The notes under the pieces were generated by a model. It was not told the origin of the DNA, searched no databases, and saw only the letters and a program-made list of their open reading frames with translations. This document shows, one piece after another, positions 35,347-43,323 of a DNA stretch of 64,000 nt (position 1 is the stretch's first letter; every line of letters begins with the position of its first letter). A program made the position numbers and the translations under genes. Source of the stretch: JAVDCA01 sp035293985 (lineage in GTDB: Bacteria > Pseudomonadota > Alphaproteobacteria > Rhizobiales > Xanthobacteraceae). The stretch covers positions 124,001 to 188,000 of the forward strand of contig DATGLS010000008.1 in NCBI GenBank assembly GCA_035293985.1. Direction: 5' to 3'.

Positions 35347-36833
35347 GAGACGGCTCTTCCCATCAGCGGCTCCTGTTCGCCGACGTAGCTCGGAACACCG
35401 CGCAGCACGCCCTGGAACTCGTGCAATGGCGGGCCCACCGCGATTCCGCCGTTGTCGATCCGCAGCTCGCGGATGGTGTCCTCGTGCGCTCCCATGCGCT
35501 TCTTGATCACCGAGATGGCCCGCCGCACACGGCCCATTGCCTCGAAGTAGCGCAGCAGGATCACGGTGTCGGCCAAGTAGGTCAGATCGATGGACTGCTT
35601 CATCTCGCCGACCATGCCGTGCTGCGCGATGGTGAGGAAGGTCGAGGCGCCCTGCCGGTTGAGATACTGCAGCAGCTCGTGCAGATGCAGGATGAGGAAC
35701 TGCTCCTCCGGCATCGAGGCGTGGTAGCCGTTGAGGCTGTCGATCACGACGGTGCGGACCTTCTCGCGATCGACATAGGACGTGACCCTGTGGGCGAACT
35801 CGCCGGGTGACAGCTCGGCGGCGTCCATCTGGTCGATGCGCAAATGGCCGGACGCCTGCATGGCGGTGAGGTCGATGCCGAGAATTCGGGCGCGCTCGAA
35901 CAGCAGCCCGAGCTCCTCGTCGAACACGAACATGGCGGCGCGCTCGCCGCGCGCGACTGCGGCCGCGATGTAGTGGAGGACGAGCAACGACTTGCCGGTG
36001 CCGGCCGGCCCCATCACAAGCGTGCTCGAGCCCGACGTGATGCCGCCGCCGAGCAAAGTGTCGAGCTCGCGGATGCCCGAGGCCATCGGCCTGCCGGCAA
36101 AGCCTCTTCGCTGCTCGGCTGCGATCAGGCGCGGGAACACCTCGACCCCTGCATGCGCTATGACGAAATCGTGGTAGCCGTTGCGAAAACTCTGGCCGCG
36201 ACACTTGGTGATGCGCAGGCGCCGGCGTTCGCCCCCGTAGATCGGAGCGAGCTGATCGAGATGGATCACGCTGTGGGCGATGCTGTGCACCGCCCGGTCG
36301 AGGCTCTCCGCGGTGAGGTCGTCAAGCATGATGACCGTCGAATTGTGGCGGGCGAAATAGTGCTTGAGCGCGAGGATTTGCCGCCGATAGCGCAGGGACC
36401 CCTGCGCCAGGAGGCGAATCTCCGAGAGGCTGTCGATCACCACGCGCTTGGGCTTGACGCGTTCGATCGCGTCGAAGATGCGTCGCACCGTCTCGCCGAG
36501 CTCGAGGTCGGAGGAGTAGAGCAGGCTCTGGTGCTGGTCGGGGTCGAGCACGCTTTCGGGCGGCACGAGCTCGAACACCTCGATCTTATCGTCGAGCGTC
36601 CAGCCGTGGGAGCGCGCGCCATCGCGCAACTCCTCCTCGGTCTCGGCAAGGCTGATGTACATCCCGGGCTCACCCGCGTGGGCCCCGGCGAGCAGAAACT
36701 GCAAGGCCATGGTGGTCTTGCCGGCGCCGGGATTGCCCTCGAGGAGGTGAAGCCGGTGACGCGCAAGGCCTCCCTCCAAGATGAGGTCCAGCCCGGCGAT
36801 TCCGGTGGACGCTTTCGGCAATACGAACGTCAC
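35343..36833 (-). CDS. kaiC: Double-domain KaiC-family ATPase
   Basis: 496 residues with two RecA-like domains: CI Walker A GNPGAGKTT (33-41), CII Walker A GPAGTGKS (about 278). Acidic catalytic positions are present (LAETEEEL; FVFDEELGLL). In CII, where cyanobacterial KaiC has the Ser431/Thr432 phosphosites before ITDT, this protein reads LTYLADT, giving Thr/Tyr. No kaiA or kaiB is nearby. Coupling to a histidine kinase is the usual non-cyanobacterial arrangement, often stress-related. The GTG start has GGGG 8 bases upstream. Confidence 0.88.
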   Translation of the reverse strand: MTFVLPKASTGIAGLDLILEGGLARHRLHLLEGNPGAGKTTMALQFLLAGAHAGEPGMYISLAETEEELRDGARSHGWTLDDKIEVFELVPPESVLDPDQHQSLLYSSDLELGETVRRIFDAIERVKPKRVVIDSLSEIRLLAQGSLRYRRQILALKHYFARHNSTVIMLDDLTAESLDRAVHSIAHSVIHLDQLAPIYGGERRRLRITKCRGQSFRNGYHDFVIAHAGVEVFPRLIAAEQRRGFAGRPMASGIRELDTLLGGGITSGSSTLVMGPAGTGKSLLVLHYIAAAVARGERAAMFVFDEELGLLFERARILGIDLTAMQASGHLRIDQMDAAELSPGEFAHRVTSYVDREKVRTVVIDSLNGYHASMPEEQFLILHLHELLQYLNRQGASTFLTIAQHGMVGEMKQSIDLTYLADTVILLRYFEAMGRVRRAISVIKKRMGAHEDTIRELRIDNGGIAVGPPLHEFQGVLRGVPSYVGEQEPLMGRAVS

Positions 36834-37130
36834 GGTAGCGACCCCGGAATTCTTCCCTTGCGTCTTTGGCCCGAGAGCCTGGCGCCCTAAAGTAAGGCAT
36901 ATAACTCAGCTACTTCCGAACAGTTCCATCCCGCTTGCGACATTCAGGGGCAGGCCCACCCGATGGTCGGCATGATCGCCGCCTGTGCCCTGCCCCTGCT
37001 GATCGGCCTTGATCGTGTACACGGGCACGGCCGAGCCTCTACGTGGTCTTGCAGAAGCCGTGCCGGCGATCGGACTTCGACCTAAGATGCGGCATGGCGT
37101 ATCCCCGCAATGCGTAGCCGAGGTGGGTCG
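36834..37130. other. 297-base intergenic region
   Basis: Lies between the kaiC start and the broken hydrolase. No gene, repeat or clear operator seen; it should hold the kaiC promoter. Confidence 0.45.
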
Positions 37131-37926
37131 ATGAAGAAGGCGGACATCCGCGCCGGTGTCGCAATGGCCTACGCGGACGACTGGTTCGGCGAGCCATGGA
37201 CCGAACCGCAGGTCGTCGTGATGGTGCACGGCAATGCCGAGTCCTCGCGCGCCTGGACCTGCTTCGTGCCGCATCTGGCGCGTCGTGCGGCCCGACCTTC
37301 CCGGTTTCGGCGCCTCGCCGGCGCCCACCGACTACGGGTGGACCGCGGCTGAGCTCGCCGGCGATCTCGCGCGCTTCCTCGACGCCTTGGACATCGCGAC
37401 CTGCCATCTCGTCGGCGCCAAGTACGGCGGCTCCGCCTGCATGCGGCTCGCCATCGACCGGCCCGAGCGTGTCGCCTCGCTCACCTTGTTCGGCTCGCCG
37501 GTGCGGGGCAGCGGCAGCGGCAATGCGGACCTGATCCGCGCGCACGGCACGCGAGAGTGGGCGGCGCGCACCATGCGGGCACGGCTCGGCAGCGGCGCCT
37601 CCCCCGCGCAGGTGCGGTGGTGGACCGAGGAGCTGATGGGCAAGGCGTCGGCGCGCGCCGCCTTCGCAGCCTCGTCGGCGCGGATCGACATGGAGCTCGA
37701 GCACGAGCTCTCGCGCATTACGGCGCCGGTGCTGATCGTCACCACGCAGGAGAGCGGGCTGCAATCGGTCGAGGCCGTCCAGCGTTATGCCGCGCGCATT
37801 GCCGACGCGCGCGTCATCGTGCTGCCGGGTGACAGCTATCACGTCGCGGCGGTCGAGCCCGATCTCTGCGCGCAGCATGCGCTGGAGTTCATCTCGGCCG
37901 TCGCGGCGAGGAGCAAGTCGGCATGA
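37131..37926 (+). pseudogene. Alpha/beta hydrolase, frameshifted
   Basis: The first part (MKKADIRAGVAMAYADDWFG ... VVVMVHGNAESSRAWTCFVPHLAR) and the second (VVRPDLPGFGASPAPTDYGWTAAEL ... YHVAAVEPD) form one hydrolase, but in different frames. The break is at about 37280-37300, and a few bases seem to be missing between PHLAR and VVRPDLPG. The nucleophile region reads LVGAKYGGSACM, so the usual Ser is replaced by Lys in the GxSxG position. The end overlaps the next gene by ATGA. Either a true pseudogene or an assembly error. Confidence 0.75.
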
Positions 37927-38921
37927 AGCGTGTCCGCATGTCGACGACGCGGCGCGCCATCATCGGCGGCATGGCGGTGAACAGCGCGGCCGCGGTCGCG
38001 CGCGCCTTCGGCGCGCCCGCACCGGCCGCGTATCCGTCGCAGCCCATTCGACTGATCGTGCCATTCACTCCCGGCGGCGGCGCCGACCTGGTGGCGCGCC
38101 TGCTGGCGAAGCATTTCTCCGATCTGCTGGGGCAGCCGGCCGTGGTCGAGAACCGGCCCGGGGCGGCGGGGCGCGTCGGCACCGGGCTGGTCGCCAAGGC
38201 GGCGCCCGACGGCTACACGCTGCTGGTGACGACGGAATCCTCGCTCGTCATCGCGCGACATATCGGGGCGCCGATCAGCTACGATCCGTTCCGCGATTTC
38301 GCGCCGATCTCCCTGTTGACGCGCAACGCGGTGGTGCTGGTCGTCAATCCGGCGGTGCCGGCGAAGACGCTGCGCGAGTACATCGACCTCGCCCGTGCGC
38401 ACCCGGGAGAGCTGCTCTTCGCATCCTCCGGCGTCGGCGGCCCCAATCATCTCGCCGGCGAGACCTTCAATCGACTCACCGGCCTCGAGATCACGCATGT
38501 GCCCTTTGCGGGCACGGGTCTCGCGCTGCAGGCGGTGATCGCCAACCAGGTCGGCGCCATGTGGGGCTTCACGGCCGGCGTGGTCCCGCATGTGCGCAGC
38601 GGCGCGCTGCGGGCGCTTGCGCTGGCGTCGCCGCGCCGCTCGCCGGTGCTGCCCGAGGTGCCGACCTTCGCCGAAGCCGGCGTGCCCGGTTTCCAAGCCG
38701 TGTCGTGGGTCGGGATGGTGGCGCCGGCGGGAACGCCGGCGACGGTGATCGAGGCGCTCTGGCAAGCGAGCGAGCGCGTGCTGCACCTGCCGGACGTGGT
38801 CGAGGTGCTGGGGAACACCGGAACCGAGATCGTCGCCAGCCGGCCGGAGGCGTTCGCGCAGACGCTCAAGACGGACGATGAGCAGCTCAGCAAGATGCCG
38901 GGTCTGTTCGATGCGAAATAG
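37923..38921 (+). CDS. Bug/TctC-family periplasmic binding protein
   Basis: 332 residues. Twin-arginine-like leader STTRRAIIGGMAV, then the family opening YPSQPIRLIVPFTPGGGADLVARLLA, VVENRPGAAGRVG, and PVLPEVPTFAEAGVPGF. Binds a carboxylate or similar for a tripartite transporter; no TctA/TctB genes are adjacent, as is common for Bug proteins. ATGA overlap with the hydrolase suggests co-expression. Confidence 0.9.
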   Translation: MKRVRMSTTRRAIIGGMAVNSAAAVARAFGAPAPAAYPSQPIRLIVPFTPGGGADLVARLLAKHFSDLLGQPAVVENRPGAAGRVGTGLVAKAAPDGYTLLVTTESSLVIARHIGAPISYDPFRDFAPISLLTRNAVVLVVNPAVPAKTLREYIDLARAHPGELLFASSGVGGPNHLAGETFNRLTGLEITHVPFAGTGLALQAVIANQVGAMWGFTAGVVPHVRSGALRALALASPRRSPVLPEVPTFAEAGVPGFQAVSWVGMVAPAGTPATVIEALWQASERVLHLPDVVEVLGNTGTEIVASRPEAFAQTLKTDDEQLSKMPGLFDAK

Positions 38922-38973
38922 CTGCGCGCGCGACGGACGGGGCGAACGGCTGTCGACTTATCTATCGCGCGGG

Positions 38974-38993
38974 ATCGGCTTGCTGAAGCCGAT
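38974..38993 (+). terminator. Possible hairpin after the Bug gene
   Basis: 8-bp arms ATCGGCTT/AAGCCGAT with a 4-base loop, 52 bases past the stop codon. No T-tract. Confidence 0.35.
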
Positions 38994-39015
38994 GTCGGAT
39001 TCGATCGCGATGTGA

Positions 39016-39065
39016 GGCCATCGCTGGGGCGCCAGGATTCGAACCTGGGAATGGCGGAATCAAAA
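39016..39065 (-). repeat. att-like tRNA-Gln fragment (left copy)
   Basis: 50 bases identical to 62258-62307. It covers the tRNA-Gln 3' half (anticodon loop to the 3' end) plus 8 flanking bases. Beyond 39065 identity stops abruptly (CTCCCAG against TCCGCTG), so no tRNA gene is formed here. Confidence 0.9.
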
Positions 39066-39185
39066 CTCCCAGAAAGCCTTTGATACATCTACGATTTTCC
39101 CCGCCATGTTGCAACGATGTCGCGCCGAACGATACCAGTCTATTCGTCCATCAGCTCGGACCAGTCTCCGCAATTTTGTCGGCCC

Positions 39186-39362
39186 CTACTTCAGATCATC
39201 GGCCGGACAGCAGCAAGTCGATAGCTGTGCGACCAAAGTTCCCACACCTGCCATCCCCGATGCTCTGCCGACGTCGAGTCTGTGATTGTATGAAGAAGCC
39301 TTTCCGAGCGCATAGTACGCTGGCCCAACCTTTTTCTTGAGATCCTTGCCTTCGGCCTTCAT
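39186..39362 (-). CDS. Small ORF (58 aa) overlapping the membrane-protein gene
   Basis: Starts MKAEGKDLKKKVGPAYYALG and ends CCCPADDLK. Its ATG overlaps the stop of the gene at 39359 as ATGA, which supports translation. The CCC motif near the C-terminus is unusual. No family recognised. Confidence 0.4.
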   Translation of the reverse strand: MKAEGKDLKKKVGPAYYALGKASSYNHRLDVGRASGMAGVGTLVAQLSTCCCPADDLK

Positions 39363-39745
39363 CGCACCCGTCTACGCGTCAAGCTCAATCCAAGGCCGAA
39401 AATTGCGAGCACAAGAGGAACGAGAACCATAATGAACGTGGTCAACACGACCCAAAATGTGCGCGCCTCAGGGCTGTCAAAACTCGGAGCGAACACGAAC
39501 GATTTCTTCCACTCAAGCCGCACGACGGCGGCTGTAACGATTAGAGCTGTAGCGTCCAATACTAGTACGATCAAAAAATACAACACTCGAACCAGGACTA
39601 CTTTCAGTTGGGCCGCTCCTCCGCGGCCCAACTTGTAGACATGCGCAATCCCCAAGATTGCCACGAGACCCGATATCGCCGCAGCTGAGAGATACAGGTC
39701 TGGTTCAGTGATCATCGTTACAAGCCCAATCCGCCACAGGAACAA
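39359..39745 (-). CDS. Small membrane protein, candidate immunity protein
   Basis: Up to 128 residues with three hydrophobic helices (LSAAAISGLVAILGIAHVY; VRVLYFLIVLVLDATALIVTAAVV; FWVVLTTFIMVLVPLVLAIFGLGLS). It immediately follows a fragment that looks like the C-terminus of a polymorphic (Rhs-type) toxin, the position where immunity genes sit. An internal ATG at 39715 could be the start. Role inferred from position only. Confidence 0.5.
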   Translation of the reverse strand: MFLWRIGLVTMITEPDLYLSAAAISGLVAILGIAHVYKLGRGGAAQLKVVLVRVLYFLIVLVLDATALIVTAAVVRLEWKKSFVFAPSFDSPEARTFWVVLTTFIMVLVPLVLAIFGLGLSLTRRRVR

Positions 39746-39985
39746 ATGTCCCCATTCATAGCCTTGTTTATCAGATCAACTGACTCCTGCAACAACTGCG
39801 GCGTCAGGTGGGCCTCATTCTCGAACGAGGACTGGCCACCACCATGTCGTCGGAACTGGTCCCTCCTCAAATTAAAATGCCACTCCTGCCAACCTCGATG
39901 TTCCGGCGACGTTGAATCCGTGACAACGTGCAATGCTCGTCCAAGCGCCCGGTACGCATCATACCTTAGCGGGCTAAACGGCGGG
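39718..39985 (-). pseudogene. C-terminal fragment of a polymorphic/Rhs-type toxin
   Basis: In one frame reads AGPPFSPLRYDAYRALGRA then LHVVTDSTSPEHRGWQEW, ending ICSCGGLGL. The ALGxALHxxxDSTSPxHxGxQ pattern is one I associate with the tails of Rhs-type proteins. The 5' part is missing: the frame runs into a truncated TctC gene at about 39985, marking a recombination junction. Confidence 0.45.
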
Positions 39986-40517
39986 CCTGCGACGCGAACG
40001 TGAGCGTGTTGGGGTGAGCTGCCGCAAGCGAAATGAGCTCTTTGACATTGCGGGCAGGCAGCATCGCTCGGACCGAGAGAACATTCGGGATCCTCGCAAT
40101 GAGCGCGATCGGCGAGAATGCCGCGGGATCATATCCGAGAGTCCGGTAGAGCAGCTTGCTGATGGTCAAAGGCGACGGCGGCGATAGAAACAGCGTGTAT
40201 CCATCCGGAGTCGCACGAGCGACGCGTTCGGCACCGATGTTCATTGCGCCGCCCGCGATGTTGTCGACGACGATCGTCGCCTTCCACGACTGCGCCAGTT
40301 CATTCGCCACCAACCGCGCGATGATGTCGGTCGTCGAGCCGGGGGCTGAGGGCACAACGAGCTTCACGATCTGCGACGGATAGGCCTCTTTGCCGGCGGC
40401 GGGTCGCAACCCGCCGACAACACACAGTGCTCCCAGCCCCAAGGCTGCGGTCGCCATGCCGATGCGGGCCAGTGGGGAGACGCTCGCGGGCCTGCAGATG
40501 GTTGCCATCGTCCTCAT
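39966..40517 (-). pseudogene. 3'-truncated Bug/TctC binding-protein gene
   Basis: Signal peptide, then YPSQIVKLVVPSAPGSTTDI, GGAMNIGAERVARATPDGYT and AAAHPNTLTFASQ, matching the first half of a Bug protein (about 175 of about 320 residues). After TFASQ the expected GVGTxxHL sequence is replaced by foreign DNA and a stop follows, so it is a remnant cut by the insertion at about 39985. Confidence 0.8.
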
Positions 40518-40932
40518 CCCAGAACGGTGTTCGTCAACTTTGGCGGATTGGTCGCTTTGATGCGCCGCGCTTCCTTGACCATAAAGTGGAGGCCGAAGGC
40601 TGACCACACATCCGGCGCGCGGCCATCGGAAGGCGCACGACAAGCTTCGAACCTTCCGTCGCAGGCATCGAGCGGACTTTCCGGACCGGTCGCTCCGTGT
40701 CAGCTTGAGCGCATCGCGCACGTGTCTTGCACGCCATCTGATCACGCCTCGCGACCATTGCCGCGGCGAGTTCGTCATCCGCAATGCGCATGTGCTGACG
40801 ATGGATCGCTCACTCGGCGAGGTCGAACGACATTCATGTCCGCAACGGCACGATCGTCGCCGTCGGCCCCCAGCGCGCGGGCGGCGGCGAGCGCCGCTCG
40901 CGGATTCGACGCCAAGGTCGGACGCCATTGCT
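40518..40932. other. Decayed region without an intact gene
   Basis: No complete gene. It holds the amidohydrolase fragment at 40765-40882 and otherwise unassignable sequence. Confidence 0.5.
40765..40882 (+). pseudogene. Amidohydrolase N-terminal fragment
   Basis: GEFVIRNAHVLTMDRSLGEVE in one frame continues as DIHVRNGTIVAVGPQRAGGG in the next, with a few bases lost between. This is the opening of a cytosine-deaminase/TrzA-type amidohydrolase. The metal-binding part is absent. Confidence 0.6.
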
Positions 40933-41136
40933 TCAACGCCCGCGGCCGAACCGTTCTCCGCCGAGCCTCGTCTGCTGCGGGCCGGCAATGTAGACAGGAA
41001 GGATGTTGCGGGGCCCCCAGCCGCCGTGATGACATCCAGCAAAAGCAGGTTGCGTTGCGGCCGAGAGCAGAGCAAGGGCGAGCATGGCCACCAGCGCGGC
41101 AGCGCTCACGCCTTTGCGTGTGTGGTTGGAAAGCAT
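40933..41136 (-). CDS. Small secreted peptide A (67 aa)
   Basis: Starts MLSNHTRKGVSAAALVAMLA, a signal peptide cut near QPAFA, leaving a mature peptide of about 34 residues starting GCHHGGWGP and ending RLGGERFGRGR. GGAGGACTTCG precedes ATG 41136. A GTGA-type palindrome lies 81 bases upstream. It is the intact member of a tandem pair with 41286-41545. Function unknown. Confidence 0.65.
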   Translation of the reverse strand: MLSNHTRKGVSAAALVAMLALALLSAATQPAFAGCHHGGWGPRNILPVYIAGPQQTRLGGERFGRGR

Positions 41137-41217
41137 CGAAGTCCTCCGTTGGTTCGACACCGCCCGCCGGTCGCCGGCTGCGGTCCATCGTTTGTCGCTG
41201 CCGACGAAATTGCGGGC

Positions 41218-41231
41218 GTGACGATCATCAC
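41218..41231 (-). promoter_or_regulatory. Crp-type operator (site a)
   Basis: GTGACGATCATCAC, 81 bases before ATG 41136. On the minus strand CGACAAAC follows after exactly 20 bases. Confidence 0.75.
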
Positions 41232-41285
41232 AGCGATGCTGGGCTCGGACGGCGGCAGCCACCGATTGCGGCGCCAGCACCCGCT

Positions 41286-41545
41286 TCAGCGCCCGTGGCC
41301 GAATCGATCTCCGCCGAGCCTCATCTGCCGTGGCCCGGCGATGTAGACGGGCTTTGCCTGCGGCAGCGGACCGACGTATCTCGCCCGGCTCTTCCAGATC
41401 AGCTGACAAATAATGGAGTGGATCGCTACCCGACCAGATAACATCCAGCGAGGGCCGGTCCCGTTGCGGCCGAGAGCAGGGCGAATGCAAGCGCGGCCAC
41501 CGTCGCGGCGGCGCCTGCGCCTTTGCGTGTGCGGTTGGAAAGCAT
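41286..41545 (-). pseudogene. Small secreted peptide B, frameshifted paralog of peptide A
   Basis: Starts MLSNRTRKGAGAAATVAALA with the same signal peptide as peptide A but stops after AGCYLVG (stop at 41426). In another frame the sequence goes on as KPVYIAGPRQMRLGGDRFG and ends at 41286, matching the tail of peptide A. A single small frameshift near 41430 broke it. The promoter and GAGGACTTCG leader are intact, so a 39-residue product may still be made. Confidence 0.7.
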
Positions 41546-41626
41546 CGAAGTCCTCGTGAGTTGGTCACCGCCCGGCGATTGCCGGCCGTGGTTCCATGGT
41601 TTGTCGCTGGCAGCGAAATCCCGGCC

Positions 41627-41640
41627 GTGATGATCATCAC
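41627..41640 (-). promoter_or_regulatory. Crp-type operator (site b)
   Basis: GTGATGATCATCAC, a perfect 14-bp palindrome, 81 bases before ATG 41545. CGACAAAC follows 20 bases downstream, as in site a. Confidence 0.78.
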
Positions 41641-41725
41641 GGCAGCGCTGGGCCGGGGCGCACATGCGCGGGCGTGCGCTGAACTCGCGCACGCCCTCAC
41701 ACCGCGATAGGCTCTGCTCCGGCGA

Positions 41726-42811
41726 TCAGCCGCCGAGGCGCTTCAGCCCATCGCGCGCCATCGCGTTGCTCGGCTCGAGCGCGAGCGCCTGCCGGTAGTC
41801 GGCGACCGCCTGATCACGGCGCCCCGCCTTTTCAAGCGCAATCGCGCGGATCAGCCAGCACTTGGTGAGCCTCGGATCGAGCCCGATCGCCTCGCCCGCG
41901 TCCGCGATCGTCTTGTCGAGATCGCCGCGCCCGACGTACACGGCCGCGCGATATTGGTAGGCAGGCGCGTATTTCGGCGCGAGCCGAATCGCCTGGGTGA
42001 AGTCGGCGATCGCGGCGTCGGGATTGCGCTTGGCCGAATAAATTTGCCCGCGCGACATGTAGGCGAACACGTGGTTGGGATCGATGTGGAGCACCTGCGT
42101 CAGGTCGTCGACGGCGCGGTCGAGCGGCCCCGAGAAACGAAACATCTCGCCTCGATTGTAATACGCATTGACGAGCTTGGGATCGAGCCGGATGGCTTCG
42201 CTGAAATCCGCGATCGCCAGATCGTACTGGCCGCGTTGACCGTACGCGGCGCCACGCCGGAAATGGACCTGGGCCGCGCCAGGATCGATCCGCAGACTTT
42301 CGCTGAAGTCTGCGATGGCGAGCTCCACCTGGCCGAGCGCGCCGCGGATCTGGCCACGCAGATCGAGAACCGGCGCCAGCCCCGGCGCGAGCTTCACGGC
42401 GGCATCGAGATCCGCCAATGCGCCCTGCAGGTCATGTTTCTGCCGCAGCCCGAGCGCGCGGTGGTAATGCGCGGCAGCAAGGTTCTTCGGATCACGCCGG
42501 TCGTCGGGCTTGGCGTAGTCGATACCAGGACGCGGCGCGCCGTCGGCGTCGGCGAGGATGTCCGAGCATCCCTTGATCTTGCGATCGACGTCCTGGGAAA
42601 AGAACATACAGTCGGTGACCGCCTGGCGCGGACCGGCGACCGGATTGGGACCGGAGGCGATGAAAAAGGCGCCCGGCCCGAGCGGTTTGGGCGGGGCGTT
42701 GACCTGAGCACTGGCCTGCAGCGCGGCGGCCGAGGCACATCCCAGCAGCAGGGCCCCGGCGATCGTGAGCACGCGACGCATGCGCGTCGCCCTCGTGTCA
42801 TTGGCAAGCAT
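41726..42811 (-). CDS. Secreted TPR-repeat protein
   Basis: 361 residues. The signal peptide MLANDTRATRMRRVLTIAG... is cut near ASAQV. About six TPR units follow (AAHYHRALGLRQKHDLQGAL; VHFRRGAAYGQRGQYDLAIA; AYYNRGEMFRFSGPLDRAVD; AYMSRGQIYSAKRNPDAAIA; and others). A short Cys-containing segment (DCMFFSQDVDRKIKGCSDIL) precedes them. GGAGGA is positioned before ATG 42811, and a GTGA-type operator is 96 bases upstream. Likely a periplasmic protein-binding scaffold. Confidence 0.85.
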   Translation of the reverse strand: MLANDTRATRMRRVLTIAGALLLGCASAAALQASAQVNAPPKPLGPGAFFIASGPNPVAGPRQAVTDCMFFSQDVDRKIKGCSDILADADGAPRPGIDYAKPDDRRDPKNLAAAHYHRALGLRQKHDLQGALADLDAAVKLAPGLAPVLDLRGQIRGALGQVELAIADFSESLRIDPGAAQVHFRRGAAYGQRGQYDLAIADFSEAIRLDPKLVNAYYNRGEMFRFSGPLDRAVDDLTQVLHIDPNHVFAYMSRGQIYSAKRNPDAAIADFTQAIRLAPKYAPAYQYRAAVYVGRGDLDKTIADAGEAIGLDPRLTKCWLIRAIALEKAGRRDQAVADYRQALALEPSNAMARDGLKRLGG

Positions 42812-42907
42812 CGTATTCCTCCATCGATCCGGCATCGCACAGCGAGGCGCTCGGCGAGCGCCCAGGGATGCGGTCGATGATTTGTCGATCCGGCCGGCCC
42901 CCCAGAC

Positions 42908-42921
42908 GTGATGATCGTCAC
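42908..42921 (-). promoter_or_regulatory. Crp-type operator (site c)
   Basis: GTGATGATCGTCAC, 96 bases before ATG 42811; CGACAAAT follows after 20 bases on the minus strand. The divergent small gene at 42995 starts 73 bases to the other side. Confidence 0.75.
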
Positions 42922-42994
42922 ACCGGCAAGGGCTTCGGGCCGCACTAATTGATCGAACACCTGAACCAGTACGTGGACCTATGGAGATCCCGCC

Positions 42995-43243
42995 ATGTCG
43001 ACGCACGCTCTCAAGGAATTCCGCCTCGCCGGCGCCGGCTTTGGCGCCATGGTGCCACCCGTGCACCAGATCGCGCTGTCCTACGACTGGGCCGAGGATC
43101 GGCGGGCTACCCCCGCGGGCAGCGTCGTCATCTTGGCTCTGCGTGAGCGCAGGGTGCGCGGCTCGCTGTCTCGCCTGTACGCGGCCCTCGGGCGGCTGGC
43201 CCGGAGACGCGCGATCGTGCCCGGCCCTGCCGTCGCCGCCTGA
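42995..43243 (+). CDS. Small hypothetical protein (82 aa)
   Basis: Starts MSTHALKEFRLAGAGFGAMV; basic C-terminal half (LRERRVRGSLSRLYAALGRLARRR). GGAG lies 8 bases before the ATG. No signal peptide. It shares the divergent region holding operator c. Function unknown. Confidence 0.45.
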   Translation: MSTHALKEFRLAGAGFGAMVPPVHQIALSYDWAEDRRATPAGSVVILALRERRVRGSLSRLYAALGRLARRRAIVPGPAVAA

Positions 43244-43323
43244 TGCGCAGTCGTCATTCGGCCGCGCTCTTTACAGATCGTCGTGCGCGTCATCCGAATG
43301 GAAGAGGCTTGCGGGCCGCTTCG

